A stretch of 64,000 nt of DNA from contig NZ_JABJRC010000001.1 in assembly GCF_013131805.1 (NCBI RefSeq), positions 62,001 to 126,000 of the forward strand, read 5' to 3'. Positions 27,205-37,287 of this stretch are shown here, piece after piece. A model generated the notes under the pieces. That model saw only the letters and a list, made by a program, of their open reading frames with translations, was not told where the DNA came from and did not search any database. The DNA is from Kribbella sandramycini (lineage in GTDB: Bacteria > Actinomycetota > Actinomycetes > Propionibacteriales > Kribbellaceae). The translations under genes were made by a program, and so were the position numbers. Position 1 is the first letter of the stretch; each line of letters opens with the position of its first letter.

Positions 27205-28784
27205 CAGCGCACGTCCGCGATCAGGTGCGGCGGGTTGTGCAGGTAGGTGATGGACGGCGACCGGCCGACCGAGTGACTCACCATCTCCAGCGCGTCCTGC
27301 AGCGTCGACGCGGACCGAAAGCCCATGCGCTCCACGGTCTTGCGGTTGCCGCCGACCCAGACCACGTCACCGCAGTGGTCCAGGCAGTGGCTGATCCAGT
27401 ACCACATGTAGAACGGGTGCACGCCGTGGTACGCGTACGACGTCCGGTACAGGTGGATGTACCACGGGTCCTCGGCGTACTGCTTCTCGAACTTCGCCTC
27501 GATCGTGGCCGGGTCGGTCGACTCCGACAACACCTCTTCGAAGAAGTCGACGTACGACGGGTGGTGCAGCTGGCTGAACTCGTACGGCACCGGGTGGTAG
27601 AGGATCAGCGCGCCGTCCTTACGGACGATCGGGTTCCCCCGGTAGGAGTTGAAGTGGTAGCCCATCCCCATACAGGCGGCGAGGATCGGGTTCATCACCG
27701 AGTTCACGTTGTACGGGCCGAGGTACGGGACGCCGATGACGCCGACGTCGGCCTGGCCCTGCACCTCGACCAGGTGCTGGCGGTGCACCATCTCGAGGGT
27801 CTTCTCGTGCACCGGCTCGATCGCGCCCGCGTTGATCCCGGACAGCTCGTAGTTCGCCCGGACGTTGCTGAAGATCTTGTGCCGCAGCTTGGCCGGCGCG
27901 CTGTCCAGCGTGCGCTTGGTGGCCAGCATCGAGGCCTGGTCCTTCAGCGACCACTCCCACTCGCGCTTCTGCAGGAACTCGATCGGCCCGCCGAAGATGT
28001 TGTTGGTCAGCGTCGTCTCGATCTGGAAGACCTTGACGTGCTGGGTCAGCACCTCGCCCATCCGCCAGGCCGAGTGGTGCATCTTGGAGGCCTTGTGGTC
28101 CATGAACGACCGCGAGTGGATCATCGTCTGGCTGTTGTGGTGGTGCTTCAGCGACTTGTACGACGCCAGCCCGATCGACGTCGACTTGTGGCCGCCGTCC
28201 ATCGCCACCAGGTTCACGTTCACGTAGACCAGCAGGTCGGACTCCGCGGCCCGCTTGGAGATTTCGACGTCCTCGCCGTGCCGGGTCTGGCCCAGGTGGC
28301 TGAGGTTGTCGCGGTCCTCGGCGTCGAAGTTGTAGAGCTTGCCCTCGGGGAAGAACGAGCGGAACACCCGCTCGCCGACGATGTCGCGCAGCTCGTTCGG
28401 CGTCAGCCGGCGGTGCAGCGCGTTCGCCGAGATGATCTCGACGTCGTCGACGCCGGCCTGCGCGGCCAGCTCCAGCACGGCCTCGATGACGCGCTGCCGG
28501 ATGTCCGGCTTCTTCATCGGGGGCAGCGGCAGCGAGATGTCGTCGAACGCGATCGTCAGCCGCATCCCCGCGGTCAGCAGCTCCGGCAGCGGCTCGGAGT
28601 CGATCGGGTTCAGCAGCGCGTTCTGGATCGCCTCCTCCACGTCGCGCACCGGCGGCAGCGCCTCCGGCGGGTACACCACCCGGGTGCCGAGCGGGAACCG
28701 CTCGAGTTTGAAGCCCTCACCGTTGTGCACGATCAGCGGCGGCGTGCGGTCGTCCACCTCAAGCACAAAACCTGGCCGAGACAT
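27204..28784 (-). CDS. LarA-like (DUF2088) nickel-pincer family enzyme, divergent active site
   Basis: A 526-residue protein whose first ~220 residues match the lactate-racemase LarA amino domain. By eye, H124 in NALHRRLTPNE, K200 in DGGHKSTSIG and H216 in KHHHNSQ align with LarA H108, K184 (cofactor-attachment Lys) and H200. The position equal to LarA H174, a nickel ligand, is Val190, and the DxTR motif is DDISLP, so the Arg is lost. The carboxy part (residues about 330-526) is rich in His, Tyr and Trp (YAYHGVHPFYMWYWISHCLDHCGD) and longer than in LarA. A 2-hydroxyacid isomerase role on a lipid intermediate is an inference. LarB, LarC and LarE are not in the window. Confidence 0.82.
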   Translation of the reverse strand: MSRPGFVLEVDDRTPPLIVHNGEGFKLERFPLGTRVVYPPEALPPVRDVEEAIQNALLNPIDSEPLPELLTAGMRLTIAFDDISLPLPPMKKPDIRQRVIEAVLELAAQAGVDDVEIISANALHRRLTPNELRDIVGERVFRSFFPEGKLYNFDAEDRDNLSHLGQTRHGEDVEISKRAAESDLLVYVNVNLVAMDGGHKSTSIGLASYKSLKHHHNSQTMIHSRSFMDHKASKMHHSAWRMGEVLTQHVKVFQIETTLTNNIFGGPIEFLQKREWEWSLKDQASMLATKRTLDSAPAKLRHKIFSNVRANYELSGINAGAIEPVHEKTLEMVHRQHLVEVQGQADVGVIGVPYLGPYNVNSVMNPILAACMGMGYHFNSYRGNPIVRKDGALILYHPVPYEFSQLHHPSYVDFFEEVLSESTDPATIEAKFEKQYAEDPWYIHLYRTSYAYHGVHPFYMWYWISHCLDHCGDVVWVGGNRKTVERMGFRSASTLQDALEMVSHSVGRSPSITYLHNPPHLIADVR

Positions 28785-28808
28785 GTCAGAAACCCTCTCC
28801 TTGTGCCC

Positions 28809-30008
28809 TCATGAGGCCCTCACATCGAAAGCAACCTTGACCGTGCCGAGGCGGCCGGCCGACTGCGCGTGGTCCAAAGCCTCGCGCCAGCGGTACAACG
28901 GGTACTTGGCGCCGACGATCCCGTCCAGCGGGGCGCGACCGGCCAGCTCCAGCGCCGTCTCGAACGCCGGGCGCCCGTTCGGCTCCTGCCGCGCGGACGC
29001 GTACGTCCCGGCCAGCTCCAGCTCCCGGAACCAGACCGGCGACAGGTCGACGCCGGTCGACGGCATCCCGGACAGGACGACGCGGCCCCCGGCCTTGGTC
29101 ACCCGGAGCACGGTGTCGATCGAGTCCTTGCTGCCGACCGCGTCGACGGCGACGTCGACACCGCCGAGCAGGAACTCCTTCGCGCCCAGCTCCGGCTTCA
29201 GCCGGAACGCGCCGGTCGACCGGCGGACGCCGCGGAACACCTCGTCCGGGGCGACGACGTCACTCGCGCCGAACGCCTTGGCCAGCTCGCGCTGCTTGGC
29301 GTGCTTGGCGACGACGGTGATCCGGCCGGCCTGCGTCAGCTCGCGGATCGCGAGCGTCGCGAACAGCCCGACCGCGCCCGCCCCGCTGATCAGCACCGAC
29401 TGCCCCGGCTGCACCTGCGCCCGCAGCGCGGTGTGGACGGCGCCCGACAACGGCTCCACGAGTACGGCGCGCTCGTCGGTCAGGCCGTCCGGTACGGCAT
29501 ACAGCTGGCTGCGGTGGGCGACCATCACATTGCCCCAGCCACCGCCGGTGTCCTGGCAGAAGCCGGTCTGCAGACCGGGCTTGAGGTGGCCGACCGTGAT
29601 CCGGTCGCACCGGTTGGTGTGACCGGAGGCGCAGCCCGCGCAGGGCTCGACGCCGCGGGTGGCGCAGGTCAGCACGCTGTCCATCACCACGCGGGTGCCC
29701 TTGGGCAGGTCCTCGCAGTCGTCCAGCAGCTCGCCGACGATCTCGTGACCGGGGACGAACGGCAGCGACACGACCGCGGAGAAGTACATCTTGGTCGAGC
29801 CGGTGACCATGCCGAGATCCGAGCCGCAGATCCCGGACAGGATCGGCCGGATCCGCGCCCAGCCGTCCCGCTCGGCCTTCGGCTCGTTGATCGTGACGAG
29901 GCGCAGCGGCGCGGCCGGGCCGGTCAGGATGGCGGGCATCCGGCCGCCGACGGCCTTGGCCGCCAGGTACTTCGCGGGCGACCGGTACATCTCGAGGGCG
30001 AGCATCAT
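28809..30008 (-). CDS. Zinc-dependent alcohol dehydrogenase (MDR family)
   Basis: A 399-residue medium-chain dehydrogenase. Catalytic zinc ligands are Cys61 (GICGSD), His88-Glu89 (PGHEIVG) and Glu185; the structural zinc site is Cys115, 123, 126 and 134. The NAD(P)-binding motif is SGAGAVGLFATLA (209-221). The first ATG at 30008 overlaps the stop of the reductase-HAD gene (ATGA); a second in-frame ATG follows immediately. It would interconvert an alcohol and aldehyde or ketone. Its place directly after a fatty-acyl reductase suggests a long-chain or lipid-linked alcohol as substrate, which is an inference. Confidence 0.9.
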   Translation of the reverse strand: MMLALEMYRSPAKYLAAKAVGGRMPAILTGPAAPLRLVTINEPKAERDGWARIRPILSGICGSDLGMVTGSTKMYFSAVVSLPFVPGHEIVGELLDDCEDLPKGTRVVMDSVLTCATRGVEPCAGCASGHTNRCDRITVGHLKPGLQTGFCQDTGGGWGNVMVAHRSQLYAVPDGLTDERAVLVEPLSGAVHTALRAQVQPGQSVLISGAGAVGLFATLAIRELTQAGRITVVAKHAKQRELAKAFGASDVVAPDEVFRGVRRSTGAFRLKPELGAKEFLLGGVDVAVDAVGSKDSIDTVLRVTKAGGRVVLSGMPSTGVDLSPVWFRELELAGTYASARQEPNGRPAFETALELAGRAPLDGIVGAKYPLYRWREALDHAQSAGRLGTVKVAFDVRAS

Positions 30009-32308
30009 CGGGCGTTCACCCCGGGCAGCTCCAGACGGGAGGAAGTGGACGGGGTCTTCCAGTCGACGATCTGCCAGCGTGCGGCGCGGGCCGCCCGGAA
30101 CAGCGGAACATCCGGTGAGACCGCGACCGGATTGCCGACAGTGGTCAGCATCGGCAGGTCCGAGTGACTGTCGGCGTAGGCGAACGACTTCGACAGGTCG
30201 ATATTGCGTACCCGGGCGTGGTGCTTGATCCACGCTGCCCGTGACTCGCCGACCAGCGGCGGTCCGGACAGGTAACCCGTGCAGCGGCCGCGGTCGTCGA
30301 CCGCGAGCTCGGCGGCGACGATCTCGTCGAACAGCGGCTCCAGCGGCCGGGTCAGCGGCCGGACGGCGCCGGTGATCAGGATCGTCTTGTGCCCCGCCGC
30401 CCGGTGCTCCCGGATCCGGCGGACGGCGGCGCCGCTCAGCCGCTCCAGCACGTGCTCGGCGAGGATCTCGTCGACGATGTGGTTGAGCTCCGCGAGCTCC
30501 GCCCCGGCGTACCGGCGGTAGATCGTGCGCAGGAACGCGCCGCGGTCCTTGCGCTCGGCCGCGATCAGCTTCGGCAGCCGGCGCAGGATCTGGCCGAACT
30601 CACCGATCCGCTGCGGGCCGTCCAGCTCGGGCAGCCGCATCCACAGGTAGGTCTCGATCACGTTCGACGACAGCAGCGTGCCGTCCATGTCGAAGGCGGC
30701 GATGACCTCGGTGTTCTCCTCCGGCGCGACCTTCTTCAGGACGCCGGCCGCCTCCGCGAGACCCTTGTTCCGCTTCTTGCGGACGACGTCGAGGCGGCGC
30801 ATCGACTCGGTGACGCTCGGGCAGTGCACTTCCTGGATGTAGTGCGGCCAGTCGACCACCGCGGTGTCGCAGGCGAACTTCGTCCGGTCGTCGCCCTCGA
30901 GCGCGTTGTGCAGCGCGAGCACGTTGTCGTCGACGAAGTTCATCTCGGCCTGCGCATACTCGGAGTACAGGTCCATGTACCGGCGCAGGAAGTCGATCCG
31001 GCGCTTCTGCACGTCCAGCTCGCGGGCGTACTTGCGGGTCCGTTCGCCGCGCGGGACGCGGGTGATCACCGCGTCGGCGATCTTGTGCGCGCGTTCGCCG
31101 TACCGCAGCATCGCCTCGACCGAGTCGCCGCCGGGGAACTTCCAGACCGGCAGCCGGACCGCGCCCCGCTCCCCGAGGTCGAACGGGTGCTTGGAGAAGT
31201 ACTCGCGGATCCCGGCGTACAGCTGCTCGAACGTCAACGGGTTCCGGGCGCCGGAGCCGATGTGGTAGTACTCCGGCTTGTTCAGCTCGGGCTCGCGGGC
31301 CATCACCGCGCAGATCGCGCCGACCACATGGTCGACCGCGACGATCTCGATCACCGAGTCGGGGCTGGCCGGGAACTCCGGCAGCTCGCCGCGGCCGTAG
31401 GCCAGGATCAGCGGCTCGGCCATCTTGAAGCCCTCGATCCAGCCCGGGTGCGGGCTCTCGACCGCGGACTCGATGATCGCCGGCCGGACGATCGAGGTCG
31501 GGAAGATCCCCGCGAACTCCTCCACCACGCGCTCGCCGAGCGCCTTGGTGAACGTGTAGCAGTCGGTCCAGCCGAGGCTGCGGGCGCGCTCGGTACCGGT
31601 CTCGACGAGTTTCTTGGCGACCCACTCGATCCGGCGCCGCTCGGTGTCGGCCGCGGCGGTCAGGTGCCCGGCCCGGCGGTGCAGCTTCTCGGCGTCCTTG
31701 CGGAACTTGGTCAGCATCACCGCGGACCGCGACTGCTCCTCGATCCGGGCCTTCATCGCCATCCCGGCCTCGGCCTCGGTGCGCCAGTCGACGAAGTGGT
31801 CGACCGGCGCCTCCGGGATCGCGCCACGGCGGCGGCCGGCGGTGTAGGCGGTCGAGATGTGCACGTAGTGGATCGTGCGGCCGGTGCCCTGGCGGCTCTC
31901 GTCGATCCGCTCCAGCAGGCTCTTGGTCCCGAGCACGTTGGTCGTGAACGCCTCGTGGATCGGCGGGTCGAAGCTGACGTCACCCGCGCAGTGCACGACG
32001 ATGTCGAGATCGTTCGGCAGCGCCGGGACGTCGGACAGGTCGCCCTCGACGACCTGGATCCGGTCCGCGGTGAGCGCCTCGGCGTCGGCGTACGGGGTGC
32101 CCTCGCCGTAGAACGGCTTGAAGATGTCCTTCTTCAGCAGCTGCGCCATCCGGGCGGTGCCGGTCAGCGAGCCCTTCGGGCGGATGATCGCCACCACCGT
32201 GGTGCCCGGCAGGTCGCCGATCATCCGGTGCAGCAGCGCCTCCCCCACGAAGCCGGTGACGCCGGTGACAAGGACCTTCTTGTCCTTGAGCTTGTCGGCC
32301 AGACTCAC
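30005..32308 (-). CDS. Fatty-acyl-CoA-reductase-like SDR fused to HAD-IB phosphatase
   Basis: A 767-residue fusion. Residues about 8-390 are an extended SDR of the NAD_binding_4 (male-sterility/acyl reductase) type: TGVTGFVGE at 15-23 binds [13 protein letters not shown] and STAYTAG follow, and the catalytic YxxxK is Y251-K255. A helical segment (390-530) links to a HAD-IB phosphatase, with [11 protein letters not shown] (Asp540, Asp542), LITGA and [11 protein letters not shown] motifs. It could reduce an acyl-CoA or acyl-ACP and dephosphorylate a linked product. The start is GTG at 32308, overlapping the hisA stop and preceded by GGAGG. Confidence 0.9.
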   Translation of the reverse strand: MSLADKLKDKKVLVTGVTGFVGEALLHRMIGDLPGTTVVAIIRPKGSLTGTARMAQLLKKDIFKPFYGEGTPYADAEALTADRIQVVEGDLSDVPALPNDLDIVVHCAGDVSFDPPIHEAFTTNVLGTKSLLERIDESRQGTGRTIHYVHISTAYTAGRRRGAIPEAPVDHFVDWRTEAEAGMAMKARIEEQSRSAVMLTKFRKDAEKLHRRAGHLTAAADTERRRIEWVAKKLVETGTERARSLGWTDCYTFTKALGERVVEEFAGIFPTSIVRPAIIESAVESPHPGWIEGFKMAEPLILAYGRGELPEFPASPDSVIEIVAVDHVVGAICAVMAREPELNKPEYYHIGSGARNPLTFEQLYAGIREYFSKHPFDLGERGAVRLPVWKFPGGDSVEAMLRYGERAHKIADAVITRVPRGERTRKYARELDVQKRRIDFLRRYMDLYSEYAQAEMNFVDDNVLALHNALEGDDRTKFACDTAVVDWPHYIQEVHCPSVTESMRRLDVVRKKRNKGLAEAAGVLKKVAPEENTEVIAAFDMDGTLLSSNVIETYLWMRLPELDGPQRIGEFGQILRRLPKLIAAERKDRGAFLRTIYRRYAGAELAELNHIVDEILAEHVLERLSGAAVRRIREHRAAGHKTILITGAVRPLTRPLEPLFDEIVAAELAVDDRGRCTGYLSGPPLVGESRAAWIKHHARVRNIDLSKSFAYADSHSDLPMLTTVGNPVAVSPDVPLFRAARAARWQIVDWKTPSTSSRLELPGVNAR

Positions 32309-33042
32309 TTGTCGCCTCCACGCGTGAGCTCGAGTGCCTCGGTCAGGGTGAACGCGCCGGCGTACAGCGCCTTGCCGACGATGACGCCCTCGACGCCGTC
32401 GGCGACCAGCGTCTGCAGCGCCGTCAGGTCGTCGAGGCTGGAGACGCCGCCGGAGGCGATGATCGGCTTGTCGGTGCGCGCGCACAGATCGCGGTACAGC
32501 TCCAGGTTGGGCCCCTGCAGCATGCCGTCCTTCGTCACGTCGGTGACCACGTAGCGCTCGCAGCCGGCGGCTTCCAGCCGGTCGAGCACCTCGTACAGGT
32601 CACCGCCTTCCTTCGTCCAGCCGCGGGCGGCCAGCGTCCGGCCCCGGACGTCGAGCCCGATCGCGATCCGGTCGCCGTACTGCTGGATGATCCGGTCGCA
32701 CCACTCCGGGTCCTCGAGCGCGGCCGTCCCGATGTTCACCCGCCGCGCGCCGGTCGCCAGCGCCGCCGTCAGGGAGTCGTCGTCGCGGATCCCGCCCGAC
32801 AACTCGACCTGCACGTCCAGCTTCCCCGTCACCTCGGCCAGCAGCTCGCGGTTGCTCCCGCGCCCGAACGCCGCATCCAGGTCGACCAGGTGGATCCACT
32901 CCGCCCCGGCCTCCTGCCACGCCATCGCCGCCGCCAGCGGATCGCCGTACGACGTCTCGCTCCCAGCCGCACCCTGCACCAACCGAACCGCCTGCCCGTC
33001 CGCCACATCCACGGCAGGCAGCAGCACCAGTTTCCCAGACAT
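32305..33042 (-). CDS. priA: Phosphoribosyl isomerase A (HisA/TrpF bifunctional PriA)
   Basis: A 245-residue (beta/alpha)8 isomerase. It has [18 protein letters not shown] (catalytic Asp12), [33 protein letters not shown] and [16 protein letters not shown] (second catalytic Asp region), and [11 protein letters not shown] for phosphate binding. In actinobacteria this protein serves both histidine and tryptophan synthesis. The ATG at 33042 fits family starts. It is the first gene of an operon whose next four genes are unrelated to histidine; the overlap with the reductase fusion is GTGA. Confidence 0.95.
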   Translation of the reverse strand: MSGKLVLLPAVDVADGQAVRLVQGAAGSETSYGDPLAAAMAWQEAGAEWIHLVDLDAAFGRGSNRELLAEVTGKLDVQVELSGGIRDDDSLTAALATGARRVNIGTAALEDPEWCDRIIQQYGDRIAIGLDVRGRTLAARGWTKEGGDLYEVLDRLEAAGCERYVVTDVTKDGMLQGPNLELYRDLCARTDKPIIASGGVSSLDDLTALQTLVADGVEGVIVGKALYAGAFTLTEALELTRGGDK

Positions 33043-33157
33043 GGCCCACACCCTAGAGGGCGTGGGTGCCGGATTCCGCACCGAGGACCCTCCTGAATCA
33101 CTGCCATTCAATCTGTCTCAGCAATACCAGTCGGCCCGCTGGTCTGGGGTTTTACGG

Positions 33158-33934
33158 TCAGCCGAAGAAGACGTCGTAGCCGAGGCGGAGGATGAGCGCG
33201 GAGACGACGACGAGGAAGACGACCCGGACGAACTTGCTGCCGCGGGCCACGGCGGTGCGGGCGCCGAGGAGGCCACCGAGCATGTTGGCGGCGCCCATGA
33301 TCAGGCCAAGGCGCCAGAGCGGGGCGCCGTGGGCGGCGAAGATGATGATCGCGCCGAGGTTGGTGGCGACGTTGGCGATCTTGGCCTTGGCGCTGGCCTG
33401 GAGGAAGTTGTAGCCGAGCAGGCCGACCAGGGCGAAGATCAGGAAGGATCCGGTGCCGGGGCCGACGGCGCCGTCGTAGAAGCCGATCACGACGCCGACG
33501 CCGCAGGCGGCCAGGTAGTGCTCGCGGCCGTCGAAGCGGAGCGCGGTGCGAGCGCCGAGGGACGGTTTCAGCGCGGTGTAGATGGCGACGCCGATCAGCA
33601 GGACGAGGACGATCGGCTTGAACCAGGTCATCGGGATCTTCGTGGCGACCAGCGCGCCGGCCGCGGAGCCGAGGCCGGCCAGGATCGCGAGCGGGATCAC
33701 GGTGCGTTTGTCGGGGCGCACCTTCACGCCGAAGGTGACCGCGCTGGTCGTCGTACCGAACAGGGAGGAGATCTTGTTGGTGGACAGGATCTGCGCGGGG
33801 CTCGCACCGGGGAGGGCGAGCAGCATCGCGGGGAGCTGGAGGAGCCCGCCACCGCCGACCACGGCATCGATCCAGCCGGCCGCGAAGGCGACGATCACGA
33901 GCAGAACGAGTGTCCAGAGCGAGACATCAGGCAC
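33158..33934 (-). CDS. TSUP/TauE-SafE family membrane permease
   Basis: A 258-residue membrane protein with about eight hydrophobic segments and the two half-repeat motifs typical of TSUP, AGWIDAVVGGGGLLQLP near the amino end and IGFYDGAVGPGTGSFLIFALV in the middle. The family exports or imports sulfite, sulfonates and other organic anions; the substrate cannot be read. GTG at 33934 has GGGG nine bases upstream; two adjacent ATGs at 33970/33967 are alternatives without ribosome sites. It lies 115 bases before hisA on the same strand. Confidence 0.9.
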   Translation of the reverse strand: MPDVSLWTLVLLVIVAFAAGWIDAVVGGGGLLQLPAMLLALPGASPAQILSTNKISSLFGTTTSAVTFGVKVRPDKRTVIPLAILAGLGSAAGALVATKIPMTWFKPIVLVLLIGVAIYTALKPSLGARTALRFDGREHYLAACGVGVVIGFYDGAVGPGTGSFLIFALVGLLGYNFLQASAKAKIANVATNLGAIIIFAAHGAPLWRLGLIMGAANMLGGLLGARTAVARGSKFVRVVFLVVVSALILRLGYDVFFG

Positions 33935-34053
33935 CGAGCGGCCCCACAGGTTTGCGCATACAAACATCATTTCGTAAGGCCGTTGTACCGAACAACCTTT
34001 ACCGGATCAGCTGAACCGCAGACAAACCGGAGCGGCGGTGCGACAGTCTGGGG

Positions 34054-34854
34054 ATGGGGTCGTCGATTCTGCCGCCCGCGGGCGAGGAGCTGACGAACGG
34101 GTGGGAGCCGGAGCTCGATCCGGCCGATTCCGTCGTCCGTCAGGCTGTGTTGGCCCACGCATCCTGGGCCGCGGACGGCGCGCGGCGCGCCGGGAAGCCC
34201 TGGTACGACGGGGCCGCGTGGGCCGGCGGCGTCCTCGGCGAGGCGGGGACGCTGACGAACTGGATCGTGCTCAAACAGCCGGTCGACCCGGTGGCGGTGG
34301 TCGCCGACATCGCGCGTGAGCTGCCGGGCTCGTTCCCGTACTTGTTCGTCAGCGCGTGGCCGACCGGCGATCTGCGCGACTGCGGCCTGGAGCTCGCCGG
34401 ACACCCGCCGCTGATGGTCCGCTTCCCCGGCACCGCGACCGTGCCGCCGACGACGGATCTCGACATCCGCCAAGTCACCGATGCGGCCGGGCTCGCCGAC
34501 GCCGAACGCGTCCTGGTCGAGGGCTACCCGATCCCCGAACTCCAGCCCTTCCGGCCGGGCGCGATGTACTCCCCCTCGTTCCTCGACGGCTCCGACGTCT
34601 GGGTCGGCTACGACGGCAACATCCCCCTCGCCACCGCCACCGCCCACCACGCCGCCGGCCTCACCGTCGTCGAAAGCGTCGCCGTCCTCCCCGCCGCCCG
34701 CGGCCGCGGCGCCGGCGCCGCCCTCACCTGGGCCGCCACCACCCACCACCCCACCCACCCAGCCGCCCTCATCGCCTCCGACGCCGGCCAACCCGTCTAC
34801 CAACGCCTCAACTACCACCGCCTCCAACGCTGGACCGTCTGGGTCCGCCCCTGA
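34054..34854 (+). CDS. GNAT family N-acetyltransferase
   Basis: A 266-residue protein. The carboxy third has the GNAT core, VVESVAVLPAARGRGAGAALTWAA (about residues 206-229) followed by a predicted helix and PVYQRLNYHRL, the usual YxxxG(F) region. The amino part is actinobacteria-like and contains several Trp residues. The substrate is unknown. The sense strand from about 34600 to the stop is almost entirely C-ended codons and extremely C-rich, the strongest such gradient in the window. The gene is divergent from the TSUP permease gene. Confidence 0.85.
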   Translation: MGSSILPPAGEELTNGWEPELDPADSVVRQAVLAHASWAADGARRAGKPWYDGAAWAGGVLGEAGTLTNWIVLKQPVDPVAVVADIARELPGSFPYLFVSAWPTGDLRDCGLELAGHPPLMVRFPGTATVPPTTDLDIRQVTDAAGLADAERVLVEGYPIPELQPFRPGAMYSPSFLDGSDVWVGYDGNIPLATATAHHAAGLTVVESVAVLPAARGRGAGAALTWAATTHHPTHPAALIASDAGQPVYQRLNYHRLQRWTVWVRP

Positions 34855-35050
34855 CCGCCGCCCCCGCCTTCCCTCCCAACCCCCGCGCGCCTCGGCAATT
34901 ACTCAAGACCTCTTGTACAAGATCCATTGCAGGCAACTCTCGCCTCAGCCCCGAACCCCAGGTGGAACAGGCACCGGGCAGCGTGCACCCGCCAGCGGCC
35001 GCCCGATGAACCCCGGCCCCGTCCGCTCGGCGTCGGAGAGCGACCACCCT

Positions 35051-35437
35051 CGGGCCGTGTACGGAGCTCGGGACCGGGTGAGGCTCGGACGGACGGATGC
35101 TCGGGCGCGTACGGAGCCCGGGAACGGGTGAGGCTCGGACAGGTGAGTGCTCGGCTGGGTGGGGCCGATGCCAAGGCTTGGCGAGCGGCTGCTTAACGGC
35201 ATGCAGCGGGCGGCCCGTCCACCCGGTGCCGGGGGAAGCGGTCGCCCGGGGGTGCGGAGCTCTGGAGCGGGTGACGCTCGGGCAGGTGGGTGCTCGGGCT
35301 GGTGGGGCTCAGGTGGAGCCGCCAGGGCCTGGCGAGCGGCTGCTCGACGGCGTGCGGCGGGCGGCTCGTTCACTCGATGTCGGGGGAAAGCGACCGCCCC
35401 CGGGCCGGGTGGGGCTCGGGGGCGGGTGGGGCTTGGG
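35051..35437. repeat. Imperfect tandem repeats in a 583-bp spacer
   Basis: The space from 34855 to 35437 has no gene I can support. Within it a 51-bp unit is repeated in tandem (35051-35101 and 35102-35152; both contain GTACGGAGC and GGGTGAGGCTCGGAC). A longer unit of about 151 bp follows, seen from the GGCGAGCGGCTGCT copies at 35180 and 35331, with GGGTG and GCTCGGG words recurring throughout. Frames are open here only because the sequence is GC-rich. Confidence 0.7.
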
Positions 35438-37201
35438 TCAGGGGGTGATGGTGGTGACCAAGTGGTTGACGACGTCGGCTACGGGGACGTCGGTGCGGTC
35501 GCCGGTGCGGCGGTCTTTGACTTCGATGGTGCCTTCGGCGAGGCCTTTGCCGACGACGGCGATGGTGGGGACGCCGATCAGTTCGGCGTCCTTGAACTTG
35601 ACGCCGGGGCTGACCTTCTCGCGGTCGTCGTAGAGGACGGTGAGGCCGCGGGACTCGAGTTCGGCGGCGAGCTCGGCGGCCTTGGCGAAGACCTCGGCAT
35701 CCTTGCCGGTGGCAACGAGGTGGACGTCGGCGGGGGCGATCTCGCGCGGCCAGACGAGGCCGAGCTCGTCGTGGTTGCCCTCGGCGATGGCGGCCACGGC
35801 GCGGGTGACGCCGACGCCGTAGGAGCCCATGGTGACCGTGACGAGTTTGCCGTTCTGGTCGAGCACCTTGAGGTCGAGGGCGTCGGCGTACTTACGGCCG
35901 AGCTGGAAGATGTGGCCCATCTCGATCCCGCGCGCGGACTCCAGCGGGCCGGAGCCGTCGGGCGCCGCGTCGCCGTCGCGCACCTCGGCGGCCTGGATCG
36001 TGCCGTCGGCGGTGAAGTCGCGGCCGTGCACCAGGTTGATCACGTGGTAGCCGGCCTTGTCCGCACCCGTCACCCAGGCCGAGCCCTCGGCGACCCGCGG
36101 GTCGAGCAGGTAGCGGATCTTCGACGTGTTCTCGGCCCCGAGCACACCCGGGCCGATGTAGCCCTTGGCCAGCGCCGGGTGCTTGGCGAAGTCGGCCTCC
36201 TCGAACGCGACCACCTCGGCCGGCTCGACCTGCGCGCCGAGCCGCTTCTCGTCGATCGCCCGGTCCCCCGGGACGCCGATCGCCAGCGGCTCGCGAGTGC
36301 CGTCGGGGTGGACGAGCACGACGAGCACGTTCTTCAGGGTGTCCGCCGCCGTCCACTCGCGGCCGTCGGCGCGCGGGTGCTTGGCGTTCAGCGCGTCGAC
36401 CAGGGTCTCGATGGTCGGGGTGTCCGGGGTGTCGACGACCTCGGACGCCGGGACGCCGGACGCGTCGACCGGGGCCGCCGGGGCGACCACGACGGCCTCG
36501 ACGTTCGCCGCGTACCCGCCGGCCGAGCGGACGAAGGTGTCCTCGCCGTTCGCCGCGATCGCGAGGAACTCCTCCGACCGGGAGCCGCCCATCGCGCCGG
36601 ACATCGCCTGCACGATCACGTAGTCGAACCCGAGCCGGTCGAAGATCTTGATGTACGCCCCGCGGTGCGCCTCGTACGACGCGGCCAGGCCCTCGTCGTC
36701 GACGTCGAAGGAGTAGGAGTCCTTCATGACGAACTCGCGCCCGCGCAGCACGCCGGCCCGCGGCCGCGCCTCGTCGCGGTACTTGTTCTGGATCTGGTAG
36801 ATCGACAGCGGGAGATCCTTGTACGACGAGTAGAGGTCCTTCACCACCAGGGTGAACATCTCCTCGTGTGTCGGGCCGAGCAGCATGTCCGCGCCCTTAC
36901 GGTCCTTCAGGCGGAACAGGTTCGGGCCGTACTCCGTCCAGCGGCCGGTCGCCTCGTAGGGCTCCCGCGGCAGCAGCGCCGGGAAGACCAGCTCCTGCGC
37001 GCCGATCGCGTCCATCTCCTCGCGGACGATCTGCTCGACCTTGCGCAGCACGCGCAGCCCGAGCGGCAGCCAGGTGTAGACCCCCGGCGCCGTCCGGCGG
37101 ATGTACCCGGCGCGGACGAGCAACTTGTGGCTCGGGACCTCCGCGTCCGCCGGGTCCTCGCGAAGGGTGCGAAGGAACAGCGACGACATACGCAGAATCA
37201 C
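35438..37201 (-). CDS. proS: Prolyl-tRNA synthetase, bacterial type
   Basis: Charges tRNA-Pro. It has 587 residues in the bacterial ProS layout: class II motif 1 and 2 regions ([37 protein letters not shown]), an INS editing domain at about residues 225-390 inserted between motifs 2 and 3, motif 3 [18 protein letters not shown], and the anticodon-binding domain from about 480 ([36 protein letters not shown]). The start is GTG at 37201 with GGGAG seven bases upstream; an in-frame ATG lies four codons on. In actinobacteria it commonly follows the dxr-rseP-ispG-GNAT block. Confidence 0.98.
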   Translation of the reverse strand: MILRMSSLFLRTLREDPADAEVPSHKLLVRAGYIRRTAPGVYTWLPLGLRVLRKVEQIVREEMDAIGAQELVFPALLPREPYEATGRWTEYGPNLFRLKDRKGADMLLGPTHEEMFTLVVKDLYSSYKDLPLSIYQIQNKYRDEARPRAGVLRGREFVMKDSYSFDVDDEGLAASYEAHRGAYIKIFDRLGFDYVIVQAMSGAMGGSRSEEFLAIAANGEDTFVRSAGGYAANVEAVVVAPAAPVDASGVPASEVVDTPDTPTIETLVDALNAKHPRADGREWTAADTLKNVLVVLVHPDGTREPLAIGVPGDRAIDEKRLGAQVEPAEVVAFEEADFAKHPALAKGYIGPGVLGAENTSKIRYLLDPRVAEGSAWVTGADKAGYHVINLVHGRDFTADGTIQAAEVRDGDAAPDGSGPLESARGIEMGHIFQLGRKYADALDLKVLDQNGKLVTVTMGSYGVGVTRAVAAIAEGNHDELGLVWPREIAPADVHLVATGKDAEVFAKAAELAAELESRGLTVLYDDREKVSPGVKFKDAELIGVPTIAVVGKGLAEGTIEVKDRRTGDRTDVPVADVVNHLVTTITP

Positions 37202-37287
37202 GGCAGACTCCCTGGAGATGGAACAAAACGGACGCCATAGAGGATATCCGCCTCCCGGAGGTGCTCCGACCAGTTATCCCCAGGCCA

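Noticed and set aside
24736-27246. An 836-codon plus-strand frame across the M1 peptidase, two terminators and the acyltransferase
   Set aside because: It runs through two strong hairpins and covers real genes on both strands.
35051-35437. CRISPR array
   Set aside because: Repeat units are long, imperfect and without unique spacers, and no cas genes are present.
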